A stretch of DNA of 64,000 nt, taken from Chloroflexota bacterium (GTDB lineage Bacteria; Chloroflexota; Dehalococcoidia; Tepidiformales; Tepidiformaceae). Made by a program: the position numbers and the translations under genes. Position 1 is the stretch's first letter, and each line of letters begins with the position of its first letter. Of this stretch, positions 50,521-59,405 are shown piece by piece. The stretch covers positions 372,001-436,000 of the forward strand of contig JACRBT010000004.1 of assembly GCA_016234445.1 (NCBI GenBank). The letters run 5' to 3'. The notes beneath the pieces were generated by a model. That model was not told where the DNA came from, did no database searches, and saw nothing but the letters and a program-made list of their open reading frames with translations.

Positions 50521-51876
50521 ATGAGACGTTGGCTGACAGCGGGAGCCGCGTTGTTGGCAGTCCTGGTGGGCGCGTGTGGTGGGGACACGCCGGACGCCCC
50601 GCTCCCCCAGGTGCACGAGGCCCGGGCCGAGCGGCTCGTCATCGACGGCGCGCCTGGCCTCGCCAGCCGTGTCGACATCCGTTTCAGCCGTGCCTTCCCG
50701 CTGGCCGAGACACGGATCCCGCTCGCGTCTCACTTCGAAGTGGAGATCCCGGAGAGCAGCAGTCCCGGCTCCCGGACGGGGCGGATGCTGGTCCAAACGG
50801 CGACGGCGGCCGATGACAGGCTGAGCATCCAGCTCCAGGTTGCCGCGGTGGTGCCCGCGGGGAGCGTCGTCCACATCGCCCGAAAGGCGTTCCGCGGGGG
50901 AGAGACAGGCGAAATCACCGCCACGGTCGCGGGCGACCTCTCCCCGGAAGTAGCGATCCTGGCCAGCCAGGCGCTTGTGGCGGGGCGGGCTGGCGTCCTG
51001 GACCCGGCGCAGGTCGCCACGCCGACGGCCGATGACGATGACCCCGTGGCGATGCGAGCTGCTCTCGAACGGCACCTCGCGGCCCGGGGGTCGGCGGCGG
51101 ACACGGTTGGCCGCGCGCTGGAACGCTTCGACGCGATCCCGGTGTCTATCGTCCCGGCGCCAAAGCTGCGGGCGGCGCTGGCGGCCCTGACCGGGACCTT
51201 CGCCGAGCCCGCGTTGGATTCGCTCTTCACCGCACAGAACTGCACGGCGAAGGTCGCGGGCGCGATCCTGTTTCAGCCGCCGCCAGACGAGCCCCAACTG
51301 CTCGCGCGGGCGACCCGTGACCGCCAGGGCCGCCGGGTGATCTCCGTGAACCCGGCCCTCCGGGGCGACCGGATCGAGCACCTCATGCCCATCCTTGCCC
51401 ACGAGGCGATCCACTGCGACAACGAGGACAGCCCGGCGGAAGAGGTTGCGGCGACCGCGTTCGACACGTTCCTCTACCTCCAGCTCGTGGCCGCCATCCC
51501 TGACCTCGTGGCGACCAACACACCCCTCGCCCGGGACCTGAACGTCGATGTCATCGCGATGATCAACAGTGGGAGGATGGTTCCCGAGTCAGCGGGAGTG
51601 CTCCGGAGCCCGGGCGTGACCCGCGCGCTGCCGGGGACGGGCGCGACGGCTGCCTCCTTCGCGGACCTCGTGGCGGCGGCCTACCCCGGGCTCGAGGGCC
51701 AGTCGCCCGCGGAGGCGCTGGCTGAGGCCTACGTCGCCCGCGTTGCGCCGGTGGCCGGCATGGCGCCGGGGACCGCATTCGACTTGCGCTACCTGGACGA
51801 GCTGATCGGGCGCGCGACGAGCCCTGAGCTGATGGTCGCCGTGCTCGTTGTCTTCGAGATGGGGCCGGGACGCTGA
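50521..51876 (+). CDS. Lipoprotein with HEAIH motif, putative metallopeptidase
   Basis: 451 residues. Lipoprotein signal with Cys19 (LVGACGG). The first half (30-130) is beta-rich and resembles an Ig-like copper-type or SbsA-type N-domain (RVDIRFSRAFPLAETRIPLA). The second half holds LMPILAHEAIHCDNED, where HEAIH at 294-298 fits the HExxH zinc-peptidase motif, followed by Glu307-308, a possible third ligand. I know no named family. Cell-surface protease is an inference. It ends one base before the stop of a receiver-domain gene on the other strand. Confidence 0.6.
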   Translation: MRRWLTAGAALLAVLVGACGGDTPDAPLPQVHEARAERLVIDGAPGLASRVDIRFSRAFPLAETRIPLASHFEVEIPESSSPGSRTGRMLVQTATAADDRLSIQLQVAAVVPAGSVVHIARKAFRGGETGEITATVAGDLSPEVAILASQALVAGRAGVLDPAQVATPTADDDDPVAMRAALERHLAARGSAADTVGRALERFDAIPVSIVPAPKLRAALAALTGTFAEPALDSLFTAQNCTAKVAGAILFQPPPDEPQLLARATRDRQGRRVISVNPALRGDRIEHLMPILAHEAIHCDNEDSPAEEVAATAFDTFLYLQLVAAIPDLVATNTPLARDLNVDVIAMINSGRMVPESAGVLRSPGVTRALPGTGATAASFADLVAAAYPGLEGQSPAEALAEAYVARVAPVAGMAPGTAFDLRYLDELIGRATSPELMVAVLVVFEMGPGR

Positions 51877-51877
51877 C

Positions 51878-52258
51878 CTACGGGACGCAGGGCTTCGGAT
51901 CGCCAAGGATGTCGGCAACGAGTTCGAGGAAGTCATCGGCGGCGAAGGGTTTCTGGACGAAGCGGGTGAGCGGGGTGCGAGCGGCGAATTCCGCGGGACC
52001 TTCGGGGCTGTAGCCGCTGATGAGGAGGACAGGCAGGGAGGGGGATTCGCGGGCGATCCAGCGCCGCAGTTCGATGCCGCTTTCGCCGGGCATGACGATG
52101 TCGCTTACGACGAGGTCGGGCTGTTGGGTTTCAAGCACACGTCGCGCCTCGATGGCGTTGGCGGCGAGGAGGATGGTGTGCCCCTGGGTGCGGAGCAGCC
52201 GTGCCAACATCACGCGCACCGGCTCGTCGTCGTCCACAACCAGAATCAGGGCCGCCAA
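51878..52258 (-). CDS. Single-domain response regulator (receiver only)
   Basis: 126 residues. Acidic pocket DDDE at 9-12, phospho-acceptor Asp53 in LVVSDIVMPG, the Ser of LLISGYS and Lys of VQKPF. No output domain is present, so it acts by protein contact or as a phosphate sink, like CheY or Spo0F. No kinase gene is adjacent. The upstream gap (52259-52487) shows no gene and no clear promoter. Confidence 0.9.
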   Translation of the reverse strand: MAALILVVDDDEPVRVMLARLLRTQGHTILLAANAIEARRVLETQQPDLVVSDIVMPGESGIELRRWIARESPSLPVLLISGYSPEGPAEFAARTPLTRFVQKPFAADDFLELVADILGDPKPCVP

Positions 52259-52487
52259 ATCGAAAACTCCTTGGGGTTGCCCTGACCGGGGGCTGTACCA
52301 CGAGTACTGGCCGCGCCGCCCGCTGAAGACCGCTTCCGCGTCGATCCTAGGTCATTCTGCTTCGGGGTCTTGCAAAGTCATATCAGGGGAATCCCCTAGG
52401 TAATCGTGAAGGCGGCGGCGGCTGAGCGCCAGTTTCCCCAACGGACAAATGCGAACTATCATCGGGGTGCTCACCCGGGGGAGATCG

Positions 52488-52958
52488 ATGCGATTCCTTG
52501 GCACTGTCCTTGCCGCCGCGCTGCTCCTGGTGCTGATCTACCTGTTCGCCGGCTGGATGGTCGACGGCTACTTCGGCGGCAACATCGTCCCCGACGGGGC
52601 CGTGCCGGACGCGTGGGCCGCGCCTGACAGCTGGTCCGAGTGGCGAGACATCACCTTCGTCCTCATGGCCGGCTTCTGGCTCCTCTCCGGCCTGATGTTG
52701 CTGGCGGTGCTCACCGCGGCGTTCTTGCTGGTGATCACCATCCGCAAGATGCTGCGCGAAAACGTCACCCCGGCGGTCGACTCGCTCAAGGAATCCCTCG
52801 ACCAGATCAAGGGCACAGCGGAGTTTGCCGGCGAGACAGTAGTGTCGCCGATCATCCGGGTTTACTCGGTGGTTAAGGGGGTCCGGGCCGGAGTCAGTGC
52901 CGTGACGAACCTGCCGGGCTTCGTCCGGGGACGCAGGAAGAAGGGCCGCAAGAAGTGA
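52488..52958 (+). CDS. Membrane protein of unknown function
   Basis: 156 residues. Helix FLGTVLAAALLLVLIYLFAG, an outer loop rich in Pro/Trp/Asp, helix LMAGFWLLSGLMLLAVLTAA, then an amphipathic segment (TPAVDSLKESLDQIKGTAEF) and a very basic end RGRRKKGRKK. Start ATG at 52488 follows GGGGGAG; an earlier ATG at 52449 lacks a site. It overlaps the next gene by four bases. The pair resembles a small conserved module seen beside tRNA genes in Chloroflexota, but I cannot name a family. Confidence 0.65.
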   Translation: MRFLGTVLAAALLLVLIYLFAGWMVDGYFGGNIVPDGAVPDAWAAPDSWSEWRDITFVLMAGFWLLSGLMLLAVLTAAFLLVITIRKMLRENVTPAVDSLKESLDQIKGTAEFAGETVVSPIIRVYSVVKGVRAGVSAVTNLPGFVRGRRKKGRKK

Positions 52959-53251
52959 GTTCGCCAGCGGACGGCCCCGAACGTGGCAAGCGGCGTGAGG
53001 ACGCCCCGCGGGTACGACGCGAGCTTCCCGCCTCCCTGCCGCCCGCGAACCCGCGCCCTGGGACAATGCCGGCCGCGACTTCGACGCAACCTGAGCCCGA
53101 GACCGACTGGCTGACCGCAGTGCTCTTCGGCATCCGCGACACGGCGAAGGCGATGCTGCAGGCCGGCCGCGACGGCGCCCACGAAGCCTACGACGAGGGC
53201 TGGGAGCGGTTCGAAGCGAAAACGAAGCACCGCCGCCGCAAGGACCGCTGA
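52955..53251 (+). CDS. Small basic protein of unknown function
   Basis: 98 residues, GTG start at 52955 overlapping the previous stop (GTGA). A disordered Pro/Arg-rich first half is followed by a helix TAVLFGIRDTAKAMLQAGRD and the end EGWERFEAKTKHRRRKDR. Probably functions with the membrane protein upstream. No recognised domain. Confidence 0.55.
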   Translation: MSSPADGPERGKRREDAPRVRRELPASLPPANPRPGTMPAATSTQPEPETDWLTAVLFGIRDTAKAMLQAGRDGAHEAYDEGWERFEAKTKHRRRKDR

Positions 53252-53280
53252 CCCGGCAAGCCTGCAACGCCCGGTCTTGG

Positions 53281-53286
53281 TACGAT
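53281..53286 (+). promoter_or_regulatory. -10 box of the tRNA-Ser gene
   Basis: TACGAT lies 16 bases before the mature tRNA start. The -35 region is not well conserved. Confidence 0.35.
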
Positions 53287-53302
53287 CTTCCGTGGCCCAG
53301 AC

Positions 53303-53392
53303 GGAGAGGTGCTGGAGTGGCCGATCAGGCACGCCTGGAAAGCGTGTAGGGGTGCAAGTCCCTCGTGGGTTCGAATCCCACCCTCTCCGCCA
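53303..53392 (+). tRNA. tRNA-Ser(GGA)
   Basis: Acceptor stem GGAGAGG / CCTCTCC with discriminator G and an encoded CCA end. The anticodon stem CACGC / GCGTG encloses loop CTGGAAA, so the anticodon is GGA, reading UCC and UCU. A long variable arm (TAGGGGTGCAAGTCCCT) is typical of class II tRNA-Ser, and the T arm is GTGGG-TTCGAAT-CCCAC. All stems pair. Confidence 0.97.
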
Positions 53393-53447
53393 GCATCGCC
53401 CACCACCCCTGCTCCCCGACCGCCGTCATCATTGAGGTAGCACCGCC

Positions 53448-54326
53448 ATGAAGCTTGGACTGCACATCGCGAATTTCACGTGGGGAGTCGACGCTCCGGC
53501 CCTTGCGCCGAAGCTGGCGGAGGTCGCTCGCGCCGCGGAGGGCGCCGGCTTCGCCCGGATCTCCGTGATGGACCACTTCTTCCAGATCCCGAACGTCGGG
53601 CCTGCCCAGAACGAGATGCTGGAGGCATACACCACGCTTGGCTACCTGGCGGCGGTCACGAGCAGGGTCCAGATCGGCACGCTCGTCACGGGCGTCACCT
53701 ACCGAAACCCGGGGATCCTCGCCAAGCAGGTGACGACGCTGGACGTGCTCTCCGGCGGGCGCGCCTGGCTTGGCATCGGCGCCGCCTGGTTCGAACGCGA
53801 ACACCTCGGCTTCGGCATCCCCTTCCCGCCCCTGCGTGAGCGCTTCCAGCGGTTGGAAGAGGCCATCCAGGTCTGCCTCCAGATGTGGAGCGGGGAGGAC
53901 GGCCCCTTCGAAGGCAAGCACTACCAGATGGCCGAGACGTTGAATTCTCCGCAACCGGTCTCCCGCCCGCGGCCGCCGATCATGATCGGTGGGAGCGGCG
54001 AGAAAAAGACCCTCCGGCTGGTGGCGAAGTACGCCGACCTCTGCAACGTCCGCGCCGACACCCCGGACGGCGTGAGGCACCGCTTCGAGGTGCTGCGCGA
54101 ACATTGCGAGGCCGTCGGCCGCCCCTACAGCGACATTGAGCGGACCATCGTCACTCGTTTCGACGTCGGCAAGGACGGGGAGAAGGCGGGCGAGCTCGTG
54201 GACACCCTCGGCCGCTTCGCCGAAGCCGGCGTCCAGGGTGCGATGGGCTATCTCTTCGGCTGCGAGTCGGAACGAACCTTCGAGCTGATGCACGACAAGG
54301 TATTCCCGCAGCTGGCCGGGTTCTAG
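53448..54326 (+). CDS. LLM-class F420-dependent oxidoreductase
   Basis: 292 residues, luciferase-like barrel. KLGLHIANFTWGVDAPALAP, RISVMDHFFQIPNVGP, VQIGTLVTGVTYRNPGILAK, LSGGRAWLGIGAAWFEREHL and PIMIGGSGEKKTLRLVAKYA are the family blocks. Related to but distinct from the enzyme at 40758. Likely an F420H2-dependent reductase or dehydrogenase of unknown substrate. It overlaps the end of the Uma2 gene by four bases on the other strand. Confidence 0.9.
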   Translation: MKLGLHIANFTWGVDAPALAPKLAEVARAAEGAGFARISVMDHFFQIPNVGPAQNEMLEAYTTLGYLAAVTSRVQIGTLVTGVTYRNPGILAKQVTTLDVLSGGRAWLGIGAAWFEREHLGFGIPFPPLRERFQRLEEAIQVCLQMWSGEDGPFEGKHYQMAETLNSPQPVSRPRPPIMIGGSGEKKTLRLVAKYADLCNVRADTPDGVRHRFEVLREHCEAVGRPYSDIERTIVTRFDVGKDGEKAGELVDTLGRFAEAGVQGAMGYLFGCESERTFELMHDKVFPQLAGF

Positions 54327-54904
54327 GAAGGCGCGCTGGCCCCCTCGTCGTGCAGGGCGGCAAAGAGCGAGGCGAGGTCCAGGCGGAAGTCGTGTAGCAC
54401 GGGCGACGCGTCGAGCGACTGCGGCGCCCGGTGGAGCTCCTGCGGCGCGCCCGGACGGTAGACCGTCACGGTCTCCGTGTCCGGGTCGACCACCCAGAGC
54501 AGCCGCACACCACTGCGCATGTAGAAGTCTGCCCGCTCCAACACCCGCCCCGCTGCGTCGTCGGGGGAAAGGACCTCGATGGCGAAGTCCGGGACTACCT
54601 CGATAGGCCCGCGCGCCCGGACTTCCGGGTCGACTTCCGCCCGGCCGCGCAGTGTCACGGAGACATCGGGGAGGAAGACTCGGCCCTCCGAGCGCTGGAG
54701 ATGGCGCACCTCCGTGCGGGCGACGGCTTCGCGGGTGCGGCGCAGGTAGTTCCCCAACTCCAGGAGGAGTTCGGCGACGAGGGCGCCATGGTTGTCGTTC
54801 GGCATCGCCTTGCAGACGACCTCCCCGTCGATGAGTTCGCGGTACGGCTTGCTCTCCTCCATCGCGAGGAACTCTTCGAGCGAGACACGGGCAGCCACAG
54901 CCAT
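54323..54904 (-). CDS. Uma2-family (DUF820) restriction-endonuclease-like protein
   Basis: 193 residues. VSLEEFLAMEESKPYRELID GE-type start, FLPDVSVTL with the catalytic Asp, VPDFAIEVLSPDD (ExL) and MRSGVRLLWVVDPDTETVTV. The PD-(D/E)xK fold is confidently matched. Uma2 proteins are abundant in Cyanobacteria and Chloroflexota; function is unknown, possibly nuclease of mobile origin. Single gene without a partner. Confidence 0.88.
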   Translation of the reverse strand: MAVAARVSLEEFLAMEESKPYRELIDGEVVCKAMPNDNHGALVAELLLELGNYLRRTREAVARTEVRHLQRSEGRVFLPDVSVTLRGRAEVDPEVRARGPIEVVPDFAIEVLSPDDAAGRVLERADFYMRSGVRLLWVVDPDTETVTVYRPGAPQELHRAPQSLDASPVLHDFRLDLASLFAALHDEGASAPS

Positions 54905-54975
54905 GCCGCCAAGTATACGCCCGGCGGGACGGCGCGTTCCCCGGTAAGATTCGGGGATTACCGAGGTGAACCGCC

Positions 54976-55542
54976 ATGCCCGACGAGCCCGTCACCAACC
55001 TGCCCGGTTTCGGCGTCGAGCCGACGATGGCCGCCCAGTGCTCGCGGCTGGCGGAACGGCTCCTCCAGTACTGCGAATGGGGCCTCGACGGCCTCACGGT
55101 CGAGCAGATCAGCGATTCCCGCGGCGGGCTCACGAACTCCATCGGCTGGGACGTCTGGCACGTCGTCCGGACGGTCGACAACATCGTCCACTTCGTTTTC
55201 GACCGCGAGCAGCCGGTGTGGCTTCGCGACAACTTCGACCAGCGCTGGGGCCTGCCGCGCGTCGACCAGGGCACCGGGATGGAGGCGGACACCGCCTACG
55301 GTCTGAAGTTCCCGGAGCCGGCGGAGTTCAGCAAGTACACGCGCGCCGTCTCGGCCGCCGTGGTCCCGCGGATCGCAGCGATGAGCGACGCCTACCTTGC
55401 CGAGACGATGCGCATCCGCCCGTGGGGGATGGTGCCGCGGATGGAGGCGGTGCTCCACGGGCTCATCGGCCACGGGAACGGCCACCTGGGGCGGGTCTCC
55501 CTGGCGCGCGAACTCTACGGCAAGAAGGGCCTCGCCTACTGA
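54976..55542 (+). CDS. DinB-superfamily protein
   Basis: 188 residues forming the four-helix DinB/YfiT bundle. MAAQCSRLAERLLQYCEWGL, WDVWHVVRTVDNIVHFVFDR with the first His and VLHGLIGHGNGHLGRVSLAR with the last two His give the usual three-His metal site. Thiol-transferase or stress role in other members; unknown here. A near match GAGGTGAACCGCC precedes ATG. Followed by an amidohydrolase on the same strand. Confidence 0.75.
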   Translation: MPDEPVTNLPGFGVEPTMAAQCSRLAERLLQYCEWGLDGLTVEQISDSRGGLTNSIGWDVWHVVRTVDNIVHFVFDREQPVWLRDNFDQRWGLPRVDQGTGMEADTAYGLKFPEPAEFSKYTRAVSAAVVPRIAAMSDAYLAETMRIRPWGMVPRMEAVLHGLIGHGNGHLGRVSLARELYGKKGLAY

Positions 55543-55620
55543 GCGCGTCACTCGCACCGATTGACGCGCTCTATCGCCGGTTGTAGAACGAAGGTGCTAA
55601 ACGAAGCGAAGGAGCAGCTC

Positions 55621-56784
55621 GTGGCATCACCCACCGTCCTTGAGATCCCGAAGATGCGTGGCATCGGCGACGCCCGTAATCGCATCGCCGAGTCCGAAGG
55701 CCGCCCGCTGCCGGCGGGGACCGTCGTCATCTCCGCCGACAGCCACTGGCTCGAAGGCGACATCTGGATTGACCGGTTCCCCGAGCACCTGAAGCACCGC
55801 GCCCCGCGCGTGTTCTTCGAAAACGGCGGCTGGGAGGTCGAACTCGGGGGCAAGCGGCTCACGCCGCCCGGTTCGGCGGCAGTTTCCTGCTCGTTCGAAT
55901 GCGTCCCGGGCTTCAACAACGTCCCGGTCCGCTTGAAGGATCTGGACGTCGAGGGTGTAGCGCAGGAGATCATCTTCCCCCAGAAGTTCTTCACCCTGCT
56001 CTTCCTCGAAAACCTCGAAGAGAAGGAGTGGGTGGCGCGAGCCTACAACCAGGCGCTGGCCGAATTCTGCGCCCAGGCGCCGGACCGCCTCCACGGGGTC
56101 GCGATCCTCAACTGGTGGGACCCGGAAGCGACCCGCGACTCCCTCGCCGAGATAAAGGCGCTCGGGTTCAAGACCGCGATGGTCCCGATCCAGCCGGGGA
56201 AGTTCAGCGACGGCGAGCCGATCAGTTACCACGGCCCCCGGATGGACCCCTTCTGGGACGCGGTCGAGGAGGCCGGCCTGCCCCTGAACTTCCACATCGG
56301 CGAGCGGCCGGTGAACCCCACGGTCGGCGGCAGGGGCGCGGCGGGGATCTTCGTGATGGGGCAGATGGGCGGGATGCGAAACGTCTGGTCGGGGCTGACC
56401 TTCGGCGGCGTTTTCGACCGCAACCCCGGGCTCCGGGTGATCTTCGTGGAGAGCGGGCTTCACTGGGTGCCGGGGGCGCTCCAGGAAGCGGACATGATCT
56501 ACGAGTCGTTTCCGAGCCACATCCAGCCGAAGCTCAGTCACCTGCCCAGCCACTACTGGTTCAACAACTGCTACGCCACCTTCATGGTGGACCCGGCGGG
56601 GCTGGAGATGATCCACCGGATCGGGGCGGACCGCTGCCTCTGGTCCTCGGACTACCCGCACAACGAGAGCACCCTGGGCTACTCGCGGAGCGCGGTCCAG
56701 GCGATCTTCGACGCGACCAGCGTGGAGGACGCGAAGAAGATCGCGGGCAGCAACGCCATCGAGCTCTTCGGCCTGAAGGTCTAG
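55621..56784 (+). CDS. Amidohydrolase-2 family metal-dependent hydrolase
   Basis: 387 residues, TIM barrel of the amidohydrolase superfamily. VVISADSHWLEGDIWIDRFP with D-x-H in the first strand, LPLNFHIGERPVNP (His), RVIFVESGLHWVPGALQEAD and RCLWSSDYPHNESTLGYSRS (SDYPH). The AMH_2 subfamily catalyses decarboxylations or hydrolysis. GTG at 55621 follows AAGGAG; an upstream TTG at 55561 lacks a site. No linked pathway genes, so substrate is unknown. Confidence 0.88.
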   Translation: MASPTVLEIPKMRGIGDARNRIAESEGRPLPAGTVVISADSHWLEGDIWIDRFPEHLKHRAPRVFFENGGWEVELGGKRLTPPGSAAVSCSFECVPGFNNVPVRLKDLDVEGVAQEIIFPQKFFTLLFLENLEEKEWVARAYNQALAEFCAQAPDRLHGVAILNWWDPEATRDSLAEIKALGFKTAMVPIQPGKFSDGEPISYHGPRMDPFWDAVEEAGLPLNFHIGERPVNPTVGGRGAAGIFVMGQMGGMRNVWSGLTFGGVFDRNPGLRVIFVESGLHWVPGALQEADMIYESFPSHIQPKLSHLPSHYWFNNCYATFMVDPAGLEMIHRIGADRCLWSSDYPHNESTLGYSRSAVQAIFDATSVEDAKKIAGSNAIELFGLKV

Positions 56785-56802
56785 CCTCGCCCCGGCCGCG
56801 TC

Positions 56803-58368
56803 TCAGTGCCGGAAGTGGCGCGTGCCCGTGAACACCATCGCGACCCCGTACTGGTCGCAGCAGTCGATCCCGTCCTGGTCGCGGAGGCTGCCGCCGGGGT
56901 GGACGATGACGCCGATACCCGCCTGGCAGGCCTTCTCGATTGAGTCGCCCCAGGCGAAGGGGAAGAAGGCATCGCTCGCCAGGGCCGCGCCCTTGACCTC
57001 GCCGCCGGCCTTCTCCATCGCGATTTCGACGCTCTTCACGCGGTTGGGCTGGCCGCTGCCCATCCCGAGGAGCCGGTTGTCCTTCGCGACGGTGATGGCG
57101 TTGCTCTTCACGTGCTTCACGCAGCGCCAGGCGAACTTGAGGTCGTCCCACTGGGCCGCCGTCGGCACCGTCTTCGTCACCACCTTGAAGTCGATCTCCT
57201 CCGGCGTGCGGTCGTCGCTGTCCTGCACGAGCCAGCCACCGCCGACCTGCCGGAAGGAGGTCCCACCCGGCTTGCGCGCCTGCGCCTCGAGGATCCGCAG
57301 GTCTTTCGACTTCCCCTTCAGGATGGTCATGCCTTCGGGCGTGTACGACGGCGCGATGACGATCTCGTAGAACATCCGCGTCTCGCCGTCGGTGGGGTTG
57401 CGAAACTCGCGGAGGTCGCGCGCCAGCGTTTCGTCCACGGGGCGATTGAAGGCGACGATGCCGCCGAAGGCGCTCGTGGGGTCGGCCCGGACGGCCAGCT
57501 GGTAGGCCTCGACGAGGCTTTCGCGCGTCGCGACACCGCACGGGTTCGTGTGCTTGACGATGACACAGCTCGGGCCGGGGAAGTCGTTGACCGCATTCCA
57601 GGCAGCGTCGGCGTCGAGGTAGTTGTTGTAGGACATCTCCTTGCCGTGGTGCTGGACCGCCGTCGCGATGCCGCCACGGCCGTGCTCCCGCAGCGAGCGG
57701 TCGACGTAGAACGCCGCGGCCTGGTGGGGGTTTTCGCCGTAGCGAAGGGACGACGCGAGTTCGAGCGGGATGGTCAGCGACGGGGCAGTGCCCTCGCCGG
57801 GGTAGAGCCACTCGCCGACAGCGCTGTCGTAGCTGGCGACGTGCTGGAACGCCTTCCACGCCAGGCGGCGACGCTCTTCGGCCGAAACACCGCCGGCAGC
57901 CAGCATCTCGAGGATGGGCGCGTAGTCGGCGGGGTCGACGACGACGATGACGTCCTGGTGGTTTTTCGCCGCGGCGCGGAGCATGGTGGGCCCGCCGATG
58001 TCGATGTTCTCGATGCCCTCGTCGAAGGGGACTCCACCCGGCCGGGTGACGGTCGCATAGAACGGGTAGAGGTTGCAGGCGACGAGGTCGATCGGCTCGA
58101 TGCCGTGGTCGCGGAGGGCATCACGGTGGGCGGGCAGGTCCCGGCGGGCGAGGATGCCGCCGTGGACCGCGGGATGGAGGGTCTTCACACGGCCGTCGAG
58201 CATCTCGGGGAAGCCGGTGAGGTCTTCGACTTTTCCAACCGGGACCCCGGCCTGCTGGATCGCGGCGAAGGTGCCGCCGGTGGATGAGAGTTGCCAGCCG
58301 AGCGCCGCCAGCCCGCGGGCGAAGTCGCTGATGCCGGTCTTGTCGTAGACACCGAGGATTGCGCGCAT
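56803..58368 (-). CDS. purH: Bifunctional AICAR formyltransferase / IMP cyclohydrolase
   Basis: 521 residues. The N-terminal MGS-like cyclohydrolase part runs from ILGVYDKTGISDFARGLAAL to about 200 with STGGTF and RVKTLHPAVHGGILARRD. The C-terminal AICAR formyltransferase holds RYGENPHQAAAFYVD, IVKHTNPCGVA (Lys-His pair), SAFGGIVAFNRPVD and FFPFAWGDSIEKACQAGI. Catalyses the last two steps of IMP synthesis. Single gene; no purine box was seen in the 188 bases upstream, which hold no gene. Confidence 0.96.
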   Translation of the reverse strand: MRAILGVYDKTGISDFARGLAALGWQLSSTGGTFAAIQQAGVPVGKVEDLTGFPEMLDGRVKTLHPAVHGGILARRDLPAHRDALRDHGIEPIDLVACNLYPFYATVTRPGGVPFDEGIENIDIGGPTMLRAAAKNHQDVIVVVDPADYAPILEMLAAGGVSAEERRRLAWKAFQHVASYDSAVGEWLYPGEGTAPSLTIPLELASSLRYGENPHQAAAFYVDRSLREHGRGGIATAVQHHGKEMSYNNYLDADAAWNAVNDFPGPSCVIVKHTNPCGVATRESLVEAYQLAVRADPTSAFGGIVAFNRPVDETLARDLREFRNPTDGETRMFYEIVIAPSYTPEGMTILKGKSKDLRILEAQARKPGGTSFRQVGGGWLVQDSDDRTPEEIDFKVVTKTVPTAAQWDDLKFAWRCVKHVKSNAITVAKDNRLLGMGSGQPNRVKSVEIAMEKAGGEVKGAALASDAFFPFAWGDSIEKACQAGIGVIVHPGGSLRDQDGIDCCDQYGVAMVFTGTRHFRH

Positions 58369-58556
58369 GGGAACCTCCGGGAGTGATTGTGCCCACCGGA
58401 AGGTTGCCCTCCGCGGATGGACGCAGGCACGTCCTGGCCCAGGCGAGCGGCCACGAGTTGAGTTGCTGGTCCCGGGCTTCCCCGCGGTGCTCCGCGTTTC
58501 GCCAGTCGCCCGGACGGCCCTAGTGTATCAGGAACGGGGGCGCCGGGGCGGCGAAA

Positions 58557-59405
58557 TCACCCCGGGCCGGGGTCGCGGTCCGGCCCCCATTCCCAGGTGA
58601 AGCGCTGCTGGAAGCGAAGGAGGGCGCGGAGCAACGGTGCGCCCAGGATGGCGAGGATGACGGTGTTACAGGCGGTGCTCGCGAGGTCCCAGCCGAGGCT
58701 CGTGACAAGGTAGAAGTTCCAGTAGCGGCGAAGCGCCTCCGCCACGCCGATCCCGGGCTGGTAGGTTATGTCTTCGCCGCCGACCCAGAACGGCCAGAAC
58801 CAGAGGTTGGTTATCGCCCCGTACAGTAGCCCCCACGCGGCCCCAAAGGCGACGACCGCACCCACCTGCGCCCGGAACGGCGCCCGCATCCCGCCGAGCA
58901 GGGCACGGAGCCCGCCGGCGGAAAGCCCCATCCAGGCCGCGGCGAACATCTGGAAGGGCAGCCAGGGTCCGAAGCCGCCAGTGACGACGGCGCTCAGGAA
59001 GAAGGACAGCGCCCCGAGGAGGAAGCCCAGGCGCGGGCCGAAGGTGTAGCCGCCGAGGATGACCACGAAGAAGTAGAGGTTCGCTCCCGCGGGCAGGGTG
59101 ACCGTCCGCAACACCGCCGCCAGGGCCGAGAGCACGCCGAGCACGGAGAGCGACTTGCTGTTGAGGCCGCCGCTCGTCAGTTCGCCCACGATGAGGACCA
59201 TGCAGAGTGCCGCAATCCCGGCGAAGACGAGGGGGCCATCCGCGTTGTGGCTGAACCAGTCGCGGTCGCTGTTCCCGGCGCGGGCGAAGATGAAGGGATG
59301 GAGGTAGGCGGCGACGCCCATGACGTTCAGAAGGACGAAGGCGACGTCGCTGATCCCCGGGAGACGGAGCGGTGTAGCCCGGGCGGAGCTAACCCTGGCG
59401 GTCAC
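58557..59405 (-). CDS. ECF transporter substrate-binding (S) component
   Basis: 282 residues, about six membrane helices: VAFVLLNVMGVAAYLHPFIF, LVFAGIAALCMVLIVGELTS, LSVLGVLSALAAVLRTVT, LYFFVVILGGYTFGPRLGFL, LSFFLSAVVTGGFGPWLPFQ and FGAAWGLLYGAITNLWF. FGPWLPFQMFAAAWMGL is the signature of ECF S proteins; the AxxxA helix for EcfT docking is compatible but not exact. GTG at 59405 follows GGAGGT by six bases. It is the last gene in the leftward ECF operon. Vitamin ligand is unknown; context with the squalene-repeat surface protein favours a cobamide (speculative). Confidence 0.82.
   Translation of the reverse strand: MTARVSSARATPLRLPGISDVAFVLLNVMGVAAYLHPFIFARAGNSDRDWFSHNADGPLVFAGIAALCMVLIVGELTSGGLNSKSLSVLGVLSALAAVLRTVTLPAGANLYFFVVILGGYTFGPRLGFLLGALSFFLSAVVTGGFGPWLPFQMFAAAWMGLSAGGLRALLGGMRAPFRAQVGAVVAFGAAWGLLYGAITNLWFWPFWVGGEDITYQPGIGVAEALRRYWNFYLVTSLGWDLASTACNTVILAILGAPLLRALLRFQQRFTWEWGPDRDPGPG

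Noticed and set aside
53188-53406. Minus-strand coding frame across the tRNA region
   Set aside because: It covers a complete tRNA-Ser gene and is the typical false frame seen opposite tRNAs.
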